DNA of 37,793 nt from Thermodesulfobacteriota bacterium (GTDB lineage: Bacteria; Desulfobacterota; Desulfobulbia; Desulfobulbales; JBFMBH01): positions 1 to 37,793 of the forward strand of contig JBFMBH010000026.1 in assembly GCA_040755095.1 (NCBI GenBank). The letters are read 5' to 3'. Under the pieces are notes generated by a model. It ran no database searches. It was given only the letters and a program-made list of their open reading frames with translations, and was not told the origin of the DNA. Every line of letters begins with the position of its first letter. Positions within the stretch are counted from its first letter, which is position 1. Of this stretch, positions 7,765 through 16,105 are shown piece by piece. Both the position numbers and the translations under genes were made by a program.

Positions 7765-7849
7765 GCGCGCCTCCGCTCCTGGTCACCCCCGCCCCCTACT
7801 GCGGCCGCCGTTTGTCCCTGCCGGCCGGAGCAAGCAGGACCGTCAGCCC

Positions 7850-9643
7850 TCAAGCCAGTCCGGCTTGCAGCGCCTCCATCTCCGCCAGCATGCCCTCGAT
7901 GATGGCGAGCCCTCCCTGCCAGAACGCCGGGTCGTCGAGGTCGATGCCGAAATCCCCTGCCAGCTCATAGGGCGAGCGGCTGCCGCCGGCGGCCAGGAGC
8001 CCCAGATAGCGGCGCACGAAGGCCGGGCCTTCCGCCTGATAGCGGGCGTAGAGGGCCAGGACCAGCAGCTCGCCGAAGGCGTAGGCGTAGACATAGCCTG
8101 GGGTGTGCAGGAAGTGCGGGATGTAGGACCACCAGATCCCGTAATCCTCCCGCAGGGTCACGCTGCCCCGGAACATCTCCTCCTGGGTGGCCAGCCAGTG
8201 GCTGGCAATGGCCTCGCTGGTCAGCTCGCCCTCGGCCCGCCGGGCCTCGTGCACCCGGGCCTCGAACCGGTGCATGGCCACCTGCCGGAAGACGGTGGCA
8301 AAGATCGACTCCAGCTTCTGGGCGATGAAGGCCAGCCGCTCCCGGGGTGCGGTCAGACGCGCCAGCTGGGCGCGGAAGACCAGAAGCTCGGCGAAGACCG
8401 AGGCGGTCTCGGCCAGCACCAGGGGCGTCTGGCTCTGGAAATAGCCCTGGCGGTGCGCCAGGAGCTGGTGCACGCCGTGGCCCAGCTCGTGGGCCACGGT
8501 GGAGACATCCCGGAGGTTGCCGGTGTAGTTGACCAGGATGTACGGGTGCACCTCCGGGATGGCCGGGTGGGCGAAGGCGCCGGAGCGCTTGCCGTCCAGG
8601 ACCGGGGCGTGGATCCAGGCCTCGTCGAAGAAGCGGCGGGCCAGCGCCCCCATCTCCGGAGAGAAGCCCTGGAAGGCCTCCAGCACCATGGCCCTGGCCT
8701 CCGGCCACGGGACCTCCACGGTGGGCAGATGCGGCAGCGGGGCGTAGCGGTCGAAGTCGCAAAGCTCCGGCAGGCCCAGAAGGCTGGCCTTGGCCCGGTA
8801 GTACCGCTCCGGGATGTCGAACCGGCTTTGCACCGCGGTCACCAGGACCTCGACGGTCCGGTCCGAAAGCTCGTTGTCCAGGTTCATGGAGGCGAGCCAG
8901 GTGGGGTAGCGGCGCAGCCGGTCGTCCAGCATCTTGTCCGCCAGCAGGGTGTTGAAGATGTGGGTCAGGATGTGGAGCTGGCCCTTGAGGCCCGCGGTAA
9001 GCTCATCAGCGGCGGCGGCCCGCTTCGGCCGCTCCGGGTGGTAGAGATCGGCCAGCACCTCCTCCTCGGTGCGGCCCTGGGGACCGAAAACGAGGTGGCC
9101 CAGGACTTTTTCGAAGAGGGTGGTCCAGGCGCCCCGGCCCACCGGCGCCTTGGCCAGGAGGATCCCCTCCTCGGCCTCGGACAGGAGATGGCTCCGGTAG
9201 CGGCGCAGGTTGGCCAGATGGTGGCGGCAGCCCGCCGTGGCCGGATCGGCCAGCAGCGCGGCCGCCCGCTCGTCGTCCAGGCGCGCCCATTCCAGCTCGA
9301 AGAAGACCAGCTCCCGGGAAACCTCGCTGGCCTTCTCCCGGATGCGCTGCAGGAAGGCAGCTACCGCCTGATCCTTGGCCGCCACCGCAAAACGCAGGGA
9401 GGCAAAGGAGGACAGCCGGCCCAGACGCACGGCCAGGGCCTCCAGGCGGGCGACCAGACCGGCCAAGGTCGGCCCGGACAGACCATCCAGGCGGCCGGCC
9501 CACTGGGCGCGGATGGCGGCCGCCTCCCCCAGGCACCACTCGATATCCCGGGGGATGGCCGGGTCGGCAGAATCATGGTAGAGATCCTCCAGCCGCCACA
9601 GGCAGTCGGTGGTGGCAAGGCGCTCGTTCAGGGCTTGGCTCAT
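7850..9643 (-). CDS. pepF: Oligoendopeptidase F (M3 family metallopeptidase)
   Basis: The product (597 residues, the usual family length) is an M3B peptidase that cleaves short peptides in the cytoplasm. The zinc site HELGH is at residues 385-389 (plus strand 8489-8477), and the third ligand lies in the following ETASVFAE helix. Upstream family features are RTEEEVLADL and ILVNYTGNLRDVSTVAHELGHGVH; downstream IPHFLHTPGYVYAYAFG is the conserved substrate-binding tyrosine stretch. ATG 9643 is chosen from family length and a GAGG site upstream; a longer reading to 10069 is an artefact that overlaps the divergent dacB gene. The start codons of pepF and dacB are only 40 bp apart, so their promoters must overlap the coding ends. 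Confidence 0.93.
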   Translation of the reverse strand: MSQALNERLATTDCLWRLEDLYHDSADPAIPRDIEWCLGEAAAIRAQWAGRLDGLSGPTLAGLVARLEALAVRLGRLSSFASLRFAVAAKDQAVAAFLQRIREKASEVSRELVFFELEWARLDDERAAALLADPATAGCRHHLANLRRYRSHLLSEAEEGILLAKAPVGRGAWTTLFEKVLGHLVFGPQGRTEEEVLADLYHPERPKRAAAADELTAGLKGQLHILTHIFNTLLADKMLDDRLRRYPTWLASMNLDNELSDRTVEVLVTAVQSRFDIPERYYRAKASLLGLPELCDFDRYAPLPHLPTVEVPWPEARAMVLEAFQGFSPEMGALARRFFDEAWIHAPVLDGKRSGAFAHPAIPEVHPYILVNYTGNLRDVSTVAHELGHGVHQLLAHRQGYFQSQTPLVLAETASVFAELLVFRAQLARLTAPRERLAFIAQKLESIFATVFRQVAMHRFEARVHEARRAEGELTSEAIASHWLATQEEMFRGSVTLREDYGIWWSYIPHFLHTPGYVYAYAFGELLVLALYARYQAEGPAFVRRYLGLLAAGGSRSPYELAGDFGIDLDDPAFWQGGLAIIEGMLAEMEALQAGLA

Positions 9644-9683
9644 GGGCTGGTCCTCGATCAGGGGGTGGAAGCTTAAGGAAGCG

Positions 9684-10964
9684 ATGGGGTCGAAGAGCGG
9701 CGAACGGCGGCAGGATACCACAGGCCGGCGCAGGCTGTCAGGGGGCCGCGCCGGCCGCTGGCTGGCGCTGGCCCTGGTCGCGGCGGCGCTCTTCCTCCTC
9801 CTGCCCGGCCCGCTGCCCGCCGCAACCGTGCACCTGCCGGCCGCCCTGGACAGCCGTCTGACCCGGGCGGGCTTCCTGGTCGGGCCGCCCGACCACCCGG
9901 TGCTGGCCCGGGACCCTGACCAGGCCCTGGTGCCGGCCAGCATCCTCAAGATCGCCACCTCCCTGGTCGCTCTCACCCTGCTCGGCCCGGACTTCCACTT
10001 CCACACCCAGTTCTTCCAGGACGGGGCCGGCCATCTCATCGTCCGCGGCCTGGGGGATCCGGGCCTCACCTCGCGGGAGGTGGCGGCGGCCGCGGCCCGG
10101 CTGGCCGCTCTCGGTCTGGCCTCCTACCAGGACCTGGTGCTGGATGCCAGCGCCTTCCAGGTGGGGCCCACCGATGGGGCCGAGGGCAGCTTCAACCCGT
10201 ACGATGCCGCCTGCGGCGCCCTGGTGCTCAACTTCAACACCGTCGCCCTGGAGAAGACAGCCGCCGGCCACGTCCGCTCCGCCGAGGCCGAGACCCCGGA
10301 TCTGCCGATGATGGCCGAGCTGAGCCAGGGGCTGCCGCCCGGCCGCCATCGGCTCAACGTCAGCCGCCGGCCGGGAGAAGCGCTCCGCCATGCCGGCCAG
10401 CTGCTGGACGCCCTGCTGGCCCAGGCCGGCATCCGGCGCCGGGGCGTCATCCGGCAGGGGACGCTGCTGGAGCCGGCCAGGCTGCTGCTCGACTATGAAA
10501 GCCAGCCGGCCCTCACCGGCACGGTCCAGGGCCTTTTGGCCTACTCCAACAACCTGGTGGCCAATCAGCTCTTCCTCCAGTGCGGCGTGGTCCGGGAGGG
10601 CCTGCCGGCCACCTTTGCCAAGGGCCAGCGGACCGTGGCCGCCGTGCTTCGGGAGCGCTGGGGGCTGGCCGTGCCGGCCATCCGTCTGGAGGAGGGCTCG
10701 GGGCTCTCCCGGCAGAACGCTGTCACCCCGGCCGCCATGGCCGTGGTCCTGGAGGCCTTTCGCCCCTATGCCCTCCTGCTGCCGGAGGCCCACGGCCAGC
10801 TCCTGAAGACCGGCACCCTCCGGGGTGTGTACTCCTACGCCGGCTACTTCCGGGATGGCAACGATCTGGTGAGCGTGGTCCTTATGCTGAACCAGACCGA
10901 GAACCTGCGGGAGGAGCTGCTGGCGGCGCTGCTGGCCGCTTGGCACCAGGCCGCCAACCGTTAA
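9684..10964 (+). CDS. dacB: D-alanyl-D-alanine carboxypeptidase/endopeptidase, PBP4-type (peptidase S13)
   Basis: This 426-residue protein has all three penicillin-binding motifs: SILK (S86-K89), SNN (S288-N290) and KTG (K375-G377). The about 200 residues between the first two fit the inserted domains II and III of the PBP4 (S13) class. An N-terminal Arg-rich stretch and hydrophobic helix (about 24-47) ending PLPAA form a signal peptide, placing it in the periplasm, where it trims or cleaves peptide cross-links in peptidoglycan. ATG 9684 is preferred because AAGGA lies just upstream; GTG 9609 and ATG 9642 would overlap pepF. The mgtC-family gene follows after 9 bases, indicating an operon. 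Confidence 0.9.
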   Translation: MGSKSGERRQDTTGRRRLSGGRAGRWLALALVAAALFLLLPGPLPAATVHLPAALDSRLTRAGFLVGPPDHPVLARDPDQALVPASILKIATSLVALTLLGPDFHFHTQFFQDGAGHLIVRGLGDPGLTSREVAAAAARLAALGLASYQDLVLDASAFQVGPTDGAEGSFNPYDAACGALVLNFNTVALEKTAAGHVRSAEAETPDLPMMAELSQGLPPGRHRLNVSRRPGEALRHAGQLLDALLAQAGIRRRGVIRQGTLLEPARLLLDYESQPALTGTVQGLLAYSNNLVANQLFLQCGVVREGLPATFAKGQRTVAAVLRERWGLAVPAIRLEEGSGLSRQNAVTPAAMAVVLEAFRPYALLLPEAHGQLLKTGTLRGVYSYAGYFRDGNDLVSVVLMLNQTENLREELLAALLAAWHQAANR

Positions 10965-10973
10965 CAGGGGATC

Positions 10974-11696
10974 ATGACCTCCATGCTGACCAACCTGGAC
11001 CCCTTGCTGCCAAGCCTCATGGGCCGCATCCTCCTGGCCGCTGTCCTGGGTGGCCTGATCGGTATCGAGCGGGACATGCACGGCCGAGCGGCCGGCCTGC
11101 GCACCCATCTGCTGGTGGCGGCTGGCGCTGCCCTGTTCACGATCCTCTCCGAGCTGATCCCCGGCCAGGCCGCCCTGCGGCCAACGGCCTCGGGCCTGCC
11201 CGCCTTCGCCGATCCGGCCCGCGTCGCCTCCCAGATCGTGGTGGGCATTGGCTTTCTGGGCGCCGGCACCATCATCAAGGAGGGGCTCACCATCCGCGGC
11301 CTCACCACCGCGGCCTGCCTGTGGATCGTGGCCGCGGTGGGCATGGCGGCCGGCGCCGGCCGGCCCATCCTGGCGATCGCCACCACCGCGCTCGCCCTCC
11401 TGGCCCTGGTCTTCCTCCAGTACCTGGAGCGCTGGTATCCCAAGGTCTCCTACCGGACCCTGACCCTGGAGACGGCGGCCGAGGTGGAGATTCCCCAGGT
11501 GCTGGCCGTCCTGGCCAACCTGGGCCTGGAGACGGTCTATGTGGAGATCGACCGGAACTATGGCCGGAGGGAAACCGTGCTGCGGCTGTACCTGCGGCTG
11601 TTCCACCGCGGCCTCACCGACCGGCTGGCGCACCGGGTGATCACCGCTATGGAGAAGGCCGGCATCCCTTTGCAGCGCTTGCGCTGGAGCCGTTGA
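10974..11696 (+). CDS. MgtC/SapB family membrane protein
   Basis: This 240-residue protein starts 9 bases after dacB. The first 150 residues carry the MgtC signature: GRILLAAVLGGLIGIERDMHGRAAGLRTH, then VGIGFLGAGTIIKEG, GLTTAACLWIVAAVG and a last hydrophobic stretch AIATTALALLALVFL, giving four or five membrane helices. Residues from about 160 to the end form a soluble ACT-like regulatory domain typical of the longer members. MgtC proteins are inner-membrane proteins linked to Mg2+ limitation and ATP-synthase modulation in pathogens; in environmental bacteria the role is not settled. The GGDEF-EAL gene follows about 120 bp later. Confidence 0.9.
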   Translation: MTSMLTNLDPLLPSLMGRILLAAVLGGLIGIERDMHGRAAGLRTHLLVAAGAALFTILSELIPGQAALRPTASGLPAFADPARVASQIVVGIGFLGAGTIIKEGLTIRGLTTAACLWIVAAVGMAAGAGRPILAIATTALALLALVFLQYLERWYPKVSYRTLTLETAAEVEIPQVLAVLANLGLETVYVEIDRNYGRRETVLRLYLRLFHRGLTDRLAHRVITAMEKAGIPLQRLRWSR

Positions 11697-11813
11697 CCGC
11701 CCGGGCCGCGCCCCCGGCGGCTCGGCCTGCGACAAGCGTGGACGATGGCGCTGCATCTGCCCTATACTGGCGGAAGAATGTCCCGGCTACCCCCAGCTGA
11801 CAGCGGCCATGCC

Positions 11814-14090
11814 ATGAGCCCCTCCTGCTACCGAATCCTCCTGGTGGACGACGAGGAGGGTGACTGTCGTCCCATCGCCGGCCTCCTGGCCCAGCTGCCC
11901 GGCCTGGCCTGCGATCTGACCTGGCTGGCGGATTTCGATCAGGCCAGGGAGGCCATCGCCCGCCAGGAGCACGACCTCTATCTTCTGGGCTACCGGTCCG
12001 GGAAGGGCCAGGGCCTCGACCTGTTGGACCTGGTGCACAAGCAGGGCAGCCCAGCGCCGGTCATCCTCCTGGCCGACACCGATGATCAGGTCACCGCCCG
12101 CCGGGCCATCGAGGCCGGTGCCGCCGATTGTCTGGTGAAAGACCAGCTCGACCTCCCCCTGCTGGGCCGGGCCATCCGCTACGCCATGGAGCGCAAGCAG
12201 GCCGAGGCGCAGATCCTGTCCATGGCCTACTACGACGGCCTGACCGGGCTGCCCAACCGGACCCTGTTCCGGGATCGGCTGCAGGCAGCCCTGGCCCAGG
12301 CCCGGCGCTACCGGCGCACCGCCGCGGTGCTGCTCCTGGACATCGACAACTTCAAGCGCATCAACGACACCCTGGGCCACGGGGTGGGCGACCAGCTGGT
12401 CCAGGAGACCGGCGGCCGCTTGCGGGAATGCCTGCGGGGGAGCGACACCCTGGCCCGCCTCGGCCAGGAGGGCGAGGAAACGACGGTCGCCCGCCTGGGC
12501 GGCGACGAGTTCATCATCCTGCTCACCGAGCTGCGGGATGTGCACGATGCGGCCCGGGTCGCCCAGCGCATGCGGGATGCCATTGCCCTGCCCTTCCGCA
12601 TCAACGGCCACGAGCTGTTCGTCTCGGCCAGCATCGGCATCGCCTGCTACCCCCAGGACGAGGGCTGCGACACCGTGGACGGCATCCTCAAGAACGCCGA
12701 CACGGCCATGTACCATGCCAAGGAGCTGGGCAAGAACAATTACCAGTTCTACAAGGAGTCCATGAACTCCAGCGCCATGCAGCGGCTGGTGCTGGAAAGC
12801 CAGCTGCGCTGGGCCCTGGAGCGCGAGGAGCTGGAGCTTTTCTACCAGCCCCAGGTGGCCCTGGCCTCCGGCCGGCTGGTGGGGGTGGAGGCCCTGCTCC
12901 GCTGGCGCCATCCGGGGCTGGGCCTGGTTCCCCCGGCCCGCTTCATCCCCCTGGCCGAGGAGACCGGCCTGATTGTGCCGATGGGCGACTGGGTGCTGCA
13001 TGCCGCCTGTCGTCAAGGCCAGCGCTGGCACGAGGAGGGCTGGGCGCCGGTGCGGGTGTCGGTGAACCTGTCCTCCCAGCAGTTCCGGCAGCCGGGGCTG
13101 GAGGAGACCGTGACCGCGGCCCTGGCGGCCTCGGGCCTGGCACCGGCCTCCCTGGAGCTGGAGATCACCGAGAGCATCATGATGCAGAACCTGGCGGCCA
13201 GCCGGCAGGTTCTGGAGCGCCTCAAGGCCATGGGGGTGCGGATCAGCCTGGACGATTTCGGCACCGGCTATTCATCGCTGAGCTATCTCAAGAGCTTCCC
13301 CCTGACCGCGCTCAAGATCGACCGCTCCTTCTTGCGGGACCTGGCCAAGCGGCCCGAGGACACCGCCATCATCAACGTCATCATCGCCATGGCCCGGCAT
13401 CTGGGCATGGAGGTCTGTGCCGAGGGTGTCGAGACCGTGGAGCAGCTGGGCTTTCTGGTCGAGCAGGGCTGCGACGTCATCCAGGGCTACCTGATCAGCA
13501 CCCCGCTGCCAGCCGGCGAGGTGGTGCGCTTCTTCTCCCCGGCCCAGCCCCCGGGGGCCGCCTCGCCCGCGGTCCTGGCCCGGGCCGGGGGAGCGCTGCC
13601 GGCGCTGCCGGCCGCCGGCCCTGCGGCCGCGGCCGGCAGCGATCTCCGGGAGCGGCCCCTGAGCATCCTTTTGGCCGGTGCCAGCGACGAGGAGCAGCGG
13701 GCAGCGCGCGAGACCCTGCGCCAGGCGCGACTGGCCAACGAGCTGGTCACCGTGTCCGATGCCGCCGAGCTGGCCCGCCTTCTCCAGCCCGCGGCCGACC
13801 AGGGGCCACCCGAGCCGGCCTTGCGGCCCGGCCTTATCCTGCTGGACCGGGGCCTGACGGGGCTGGACGAGCCGCAGGCCCTGGCCGTCATCCGGGCCGG
13901 CGCCGAGCGGCAGCGCATCCCGATCCTGCTGCTGGCGGACGCCGGCGGCGACCAGCCCGGCCAGGCCATTGAGGAGCTGGGATGCACGGCCGGCCTCGCC
14001 AGGCCCATCTCCTTGCCCGGACTCCTGGCGGCGCTCGAGGCCTGGCCGGGCCTGTCTATCGAGCTCGTTCGTCCCCCCGCCGGAGAGTGA
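11814..14090 (+). CDS. Multi-domain c-di-GMP regulator: REC (degenerate)-GGDEF-EAL-REC
   Basis: A 758-residue cytoplasmic protein. Residues 1-125 are a receiver domain with the acidic pair VDDEE, but the phospho-acceptor position reads LLGY (G59) where LLDY is expected. A GGDEF domain (about 135-315) has an intact GGDEF (229-233) and a product-inhibition RGSD (208-211), separated by a 12-residue repeat-like insertion (QEGEETTVARLG). An EAL domain (about 325-590) keeps EAL (E359-L361), NLSSQQF, EITES, DDFGTGYSSL, KIDRSF and EGVET, so phosphodiesterase activity looks intact. After an Ala/Pro linker a second, Rcp-like receiver (about 632-750) keeps LLD (D678) but lacks the acidic pair. ATG 11814 begins the receiver; ATG 11778 is an alternative. 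It lies between mgtC and uvrC and could feed the PilZ protein at 7.4 kb. Confidence 0.9.
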   Translation: MSPSCYRILLVDDEEGDCRPIAGLLAQLPGLACDLTWLADFDQAREAIARQEHDLYLLGYRSGKGQGLDLLDLVHKQGSPAPVILLADTDDQVTARRAIEAGAADCLVKDQLDLPLLGRAIRYAMERKQAEAQILSMAYYDGLTGLPNRTLFRDRLQAALAQARRYRRTAAVLLLDIDNFKRINDTLGHGVGDQLVQETGGRLRECLRGSDTLARLGQEGEETTVARLGGDEFIILLTELRDVHDAARVAQRMRDAIALPFRINGHELFVSASIGIACYPQDEGCDTVDGILKNADTAMYHAKELGKNNYQFYKESMNSSAMQRLVLESQLRWALEREELELFYQPQVALASGRLVGVEALLRWRHPGLGLVPPARFIPLAEETGLIVPMGDWVLHAACRQGQRWHEEGWAPVRVSVNLSSQQFRQPGLEETVTAALAASGLAPASLELEITESIMMQNLAASRQVLERLKAMGVRISLDDFGTGYSSLSYLKSFPLTALKIDRSFLRDLAKRPEDTAIINVIIAMARHLGMEVCAEGVETVEQLGFLVEQGCDVIQGYLISTPLPAGEVVRFFSPAQPPGAASPAVLARAGGALPALPAAGPAAAAGSDLRERPLSILLAGASDEEQRAARETLRQARLANELVTVSDAAELARLLQPAADQGPPEPALRPGLILLDRGLTGLDEPQALAVIRAGAERQRIPILLLADAGGDQPGQAIEELGCTAGLARPISLPGLLAALEAWPGLSIELVRPPAGE

Positions 14091-14139
14091 TCCCGATCGC
14101 CCGGCGGCGGGCCGGAGCCGCCCTCCGCCGGCCGCCCTG

Positions 14140-15951
14140 GTGACGCCCGCCGTGTCCTTTTCCGAGCTGATCGCCCAGGCCCCCCACCACTCCGGCGTCT
14201 ATCTGATGCGGGATGCCGGCGGCACGGTCCTCTATGTCGGCAAGGCCCGGGACCTCCGGAAGCGGCTGGCCAGCTATGCCCGCGCTGCCGGCAGCGGCAA
14301 GACCGGGGCGCTTCTGGCCCGGGTGCAGCTGGTGGAGACCATGGTCACCGCCACCGAGAAGGAGGCCTTGATCCTGGAGGCCAGCCTCATCAAGCGCCAC
14401 CGGCCCCGCTACAACGTCATTCTGCGGGACGACAAGAATTATCCTCTTCTCAAGGTGACGGTGACCGAGGCCTTCCCCCGCCTGGTCATGACCCGCCGGC
14501 GGGTGCCGGACGGCAGCCGCTACTTCGGGCCCTTCGCCTCGCCGGCGGCCATGTGGGAGACGGTGCGTCTGCTCAACCGGCTCTTTCCCTTGCGCCGTTG
14601 CCGGGGCAGCCAACTGGCCCCCCGGGACCGGCCCTGCCTCAACCACCAGCTGGGCCGCTGCTCGGCGCCCTGCCACGGCAAGGTGAGCGCCGAAGACTAC
14701 CAGGCCATGGTGCGGGAGGTGCTGCTGTTTCTGGAAGGCCGCAACCAGGAGCTGGTGGCGAGCCTGCGGGCCCAGATGCAGCAGGCCGCCGCAGCCCTGG
14801 ATTACGAGACCGCCGCCCGGCTGCGGGATCGGCTCCAGGCCATCGCCACCACCCTGGAGCGGCAGCGGGTGGTGGCGAGCCATTGCGGGGATCAGGATGC
14901 GCTGGCCCTGGTGCGGCGGCCAGGGATCGTGGCGGTGGCGATGCTGCAGGTGCGCTCCGGTGCGGTCAGTGGCGGGGAGACCTTCTCCCTGCTCGATCCG
15001 GTGGGCACCGACGCCGAGATCCTGGCCGCGGTGCTCCAGCAGTATTACGGCAACGAGCGGCCGGTGCCGGCCGAGATCGTGCTGCCGATCCCGCCCACCG
15101 ACCAGGGTCTGCTGGCCGACTGGCTTGCCGATCTGGCCGGCTGCCGGGTGCGGCTCGTGGTGGCCAAGCGGGGCGAGCGGCGGCAGCTTCTGGATCTGGC
15201 CGCCGCCAACGCCGAGCAGCTGTTGACCGAGGAGGCCAGCCGCCGGGTCGCGGGCCAGGCCCTGGCGGAAGGGCTGCGGCAGACCCTGGGCCTGGCGGCC
15301 CCGCCCTCCCGGATCGAGGCGGTGGACATCTCCAACCTGGGCGCCGAGCAGGCGGTGGGCGCCCTGGTGGCCTTCGTGGATGGCGAGCCCTGGAAGAAGG
15401 GCTTTCGCCACTACCGCATCAAGAGCGTCACCGGGCCCGACGATCCGGCGATGATCGGCGAGGTGGTGCGGCGGCGCCTGCGGTCGGCCGGGGACCTGCC
15501 TGACCTCCTGCTGGTGGACGGCGGTCGCACCCAGCTGGCTGCGGCCACCGCCGCAGTGGCCGAGCTGGGCCTGACGGCCGTCGTGGGCCTGGTGGCCATG
15601 GCCAAGGAGCGGGCCGAGGAGGGGGAGAAGCTCTACCGCCCGGGTAGCGCCCTGCCCCTCATGCTGCCCGGCCACCAGCCGGTGCTCCTCTACCTGGCCC
15701 GGATCCGGGACGAGGTGCACCGTTTCGGCATCAGCCTGCATCGCCGCCTCCGGCGCCGGCAACGCCTGGCCTCGCCCCTGGACCGCATCCCCGGAGTAGG
15801 GCCTTCCCGGCGCACCGCCCTCTTGCGCCAGCTGGGCAGCCTGCGGGCGGTGACCCGGGCCAGCGTCCCGGAGCTGGCCGCGGTGGCCGGCATCGGCCCT
15901 GCCCTGGCCCAGGTCATCTGGGAGCATCTCCATCCCGGCAGCGGCCAGTGA
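14140..15951 (+). CDS. uvrC: Excinuclease ABC subunit C
   Basis: UvrC makes both incisions in nucleotide excision repair with UvrA and UvrB. The 603-residue product has the family architecture: GIY-YIG nuclease at the start (SGVYLMRD...LYVGKARDLRKRL), a Cys-containing linker (CLNHQLGRCSAPC), a UVR domain (about 200-240, ALDYETAARLRDRL), the UvrC-type RNase H-like nuclease (VDISNLGAEQAVGALV, LLLVDGG) and a tandem helix-hairpin-helix at the end (IPGVGPSRR, VAGIGPALA). GTG 14140 gives the family length; GTG 14152 is possible, and the longer frame from 13969 overlaps the upstream gene in another frame and is rejected. The gap to the GGDEF-EAL gene is 49 bp, so co-transcription is likely. Confidence 0.95.
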   Translation: MTPAVSFSELIAQAPHHSGVYLMRDAGGTVLYVGKARDLRKRLASYARAAGSGKTGALLARVQLVETMVTATEKEALILEASLIKRHRPRYNVILRDDKNYPLLKVTVTEAFPRLVMTRRRVPDGSRYFGPFASPAAMWETVRLLNRLFPLRRCRGSQLAPRDRPCLNHQLGRCSAPCHGKVSAEDYQAMVREVLLFLEGRNQELVASLRAQMQQAAAALDYETAARLRDRLQAIATTLERQRVVASHCGDQDALALVRRPGIVAVAMLQVRSGAVSGGETFSLLDPVGTDAEILAAVLQQYYGNERPVPAEIVLPIPPTDQGLLADWLADLAGCRVRLVVAKRGERRQLLDLAAANAEQLLTEEASRRVAGQALAEGLRQTLGLAAPPSRIEAVDISNLGAEQAVGALVAFVDGEPWKKGFRHYRIKSVTGPDDPAMIGEVVRRRLRSAGDLPDLLLVDGGRTQLAAATAAVAELGLTAVVGLVAMAKERAEEGEKLYRPGSALPLMLPGHQPVLLYLARIRDEVHRFGISLHRRLRRRQRLASPLDRIPGVGPSRRTALLRQLGSLRAVTRASVPELAAVAGIGPALAQVIWEHLHPGSGQ

Positions 15952-15953
15952 GG

Positions 15954-15983
15954 GGCCGCCCAGGCACTCTTCCTGAGGCGGCC
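15954..15983 (+). terminator. Stem-loop after uvrC, possible terminator
   Basis: GGCCGCC (15954-15960) and GGCGGCC (15977-15983) form a perfect 7-bp GC stem with a 16-base loop, starting 2 bases after the uvrC stop. No T-run follows, so it is not a classical intrinsic terminator; it may still mark the 3' end of the dacB-uvrC transcript. Confidence 0.35.
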
Positions 15984-16015
15984 GGCCCTGCCCGTCCCTC
16001 TCTGCTGGGCGGATG

Positions 16016-16046
16016 TTGACAAGGTGCATGCATCTTTGCATATACA
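16016..16046 (+). promoter_or_regulatory. Candidate promoter of the defence operon
   Basis: A perfect -35 TTGACA (16016-16021) is followed, after a 19-base spacer, by TATACA (16041-16046). The surrounding bases are unusually A+T-rich for this window and contain the palindrome TGCATGCA and a further GCAT copy, which could be regulator contacts. The first gene starts at 16106, about 52 bases after the predicted start of transcription. Confidence 0.5.
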
Positions 16047-16105
16047 GGCCATGAAGATGCTGGGCACCCCGTGCGGCGCAGGACGGGCACGAGGAGGGTA
16101 ACGGG

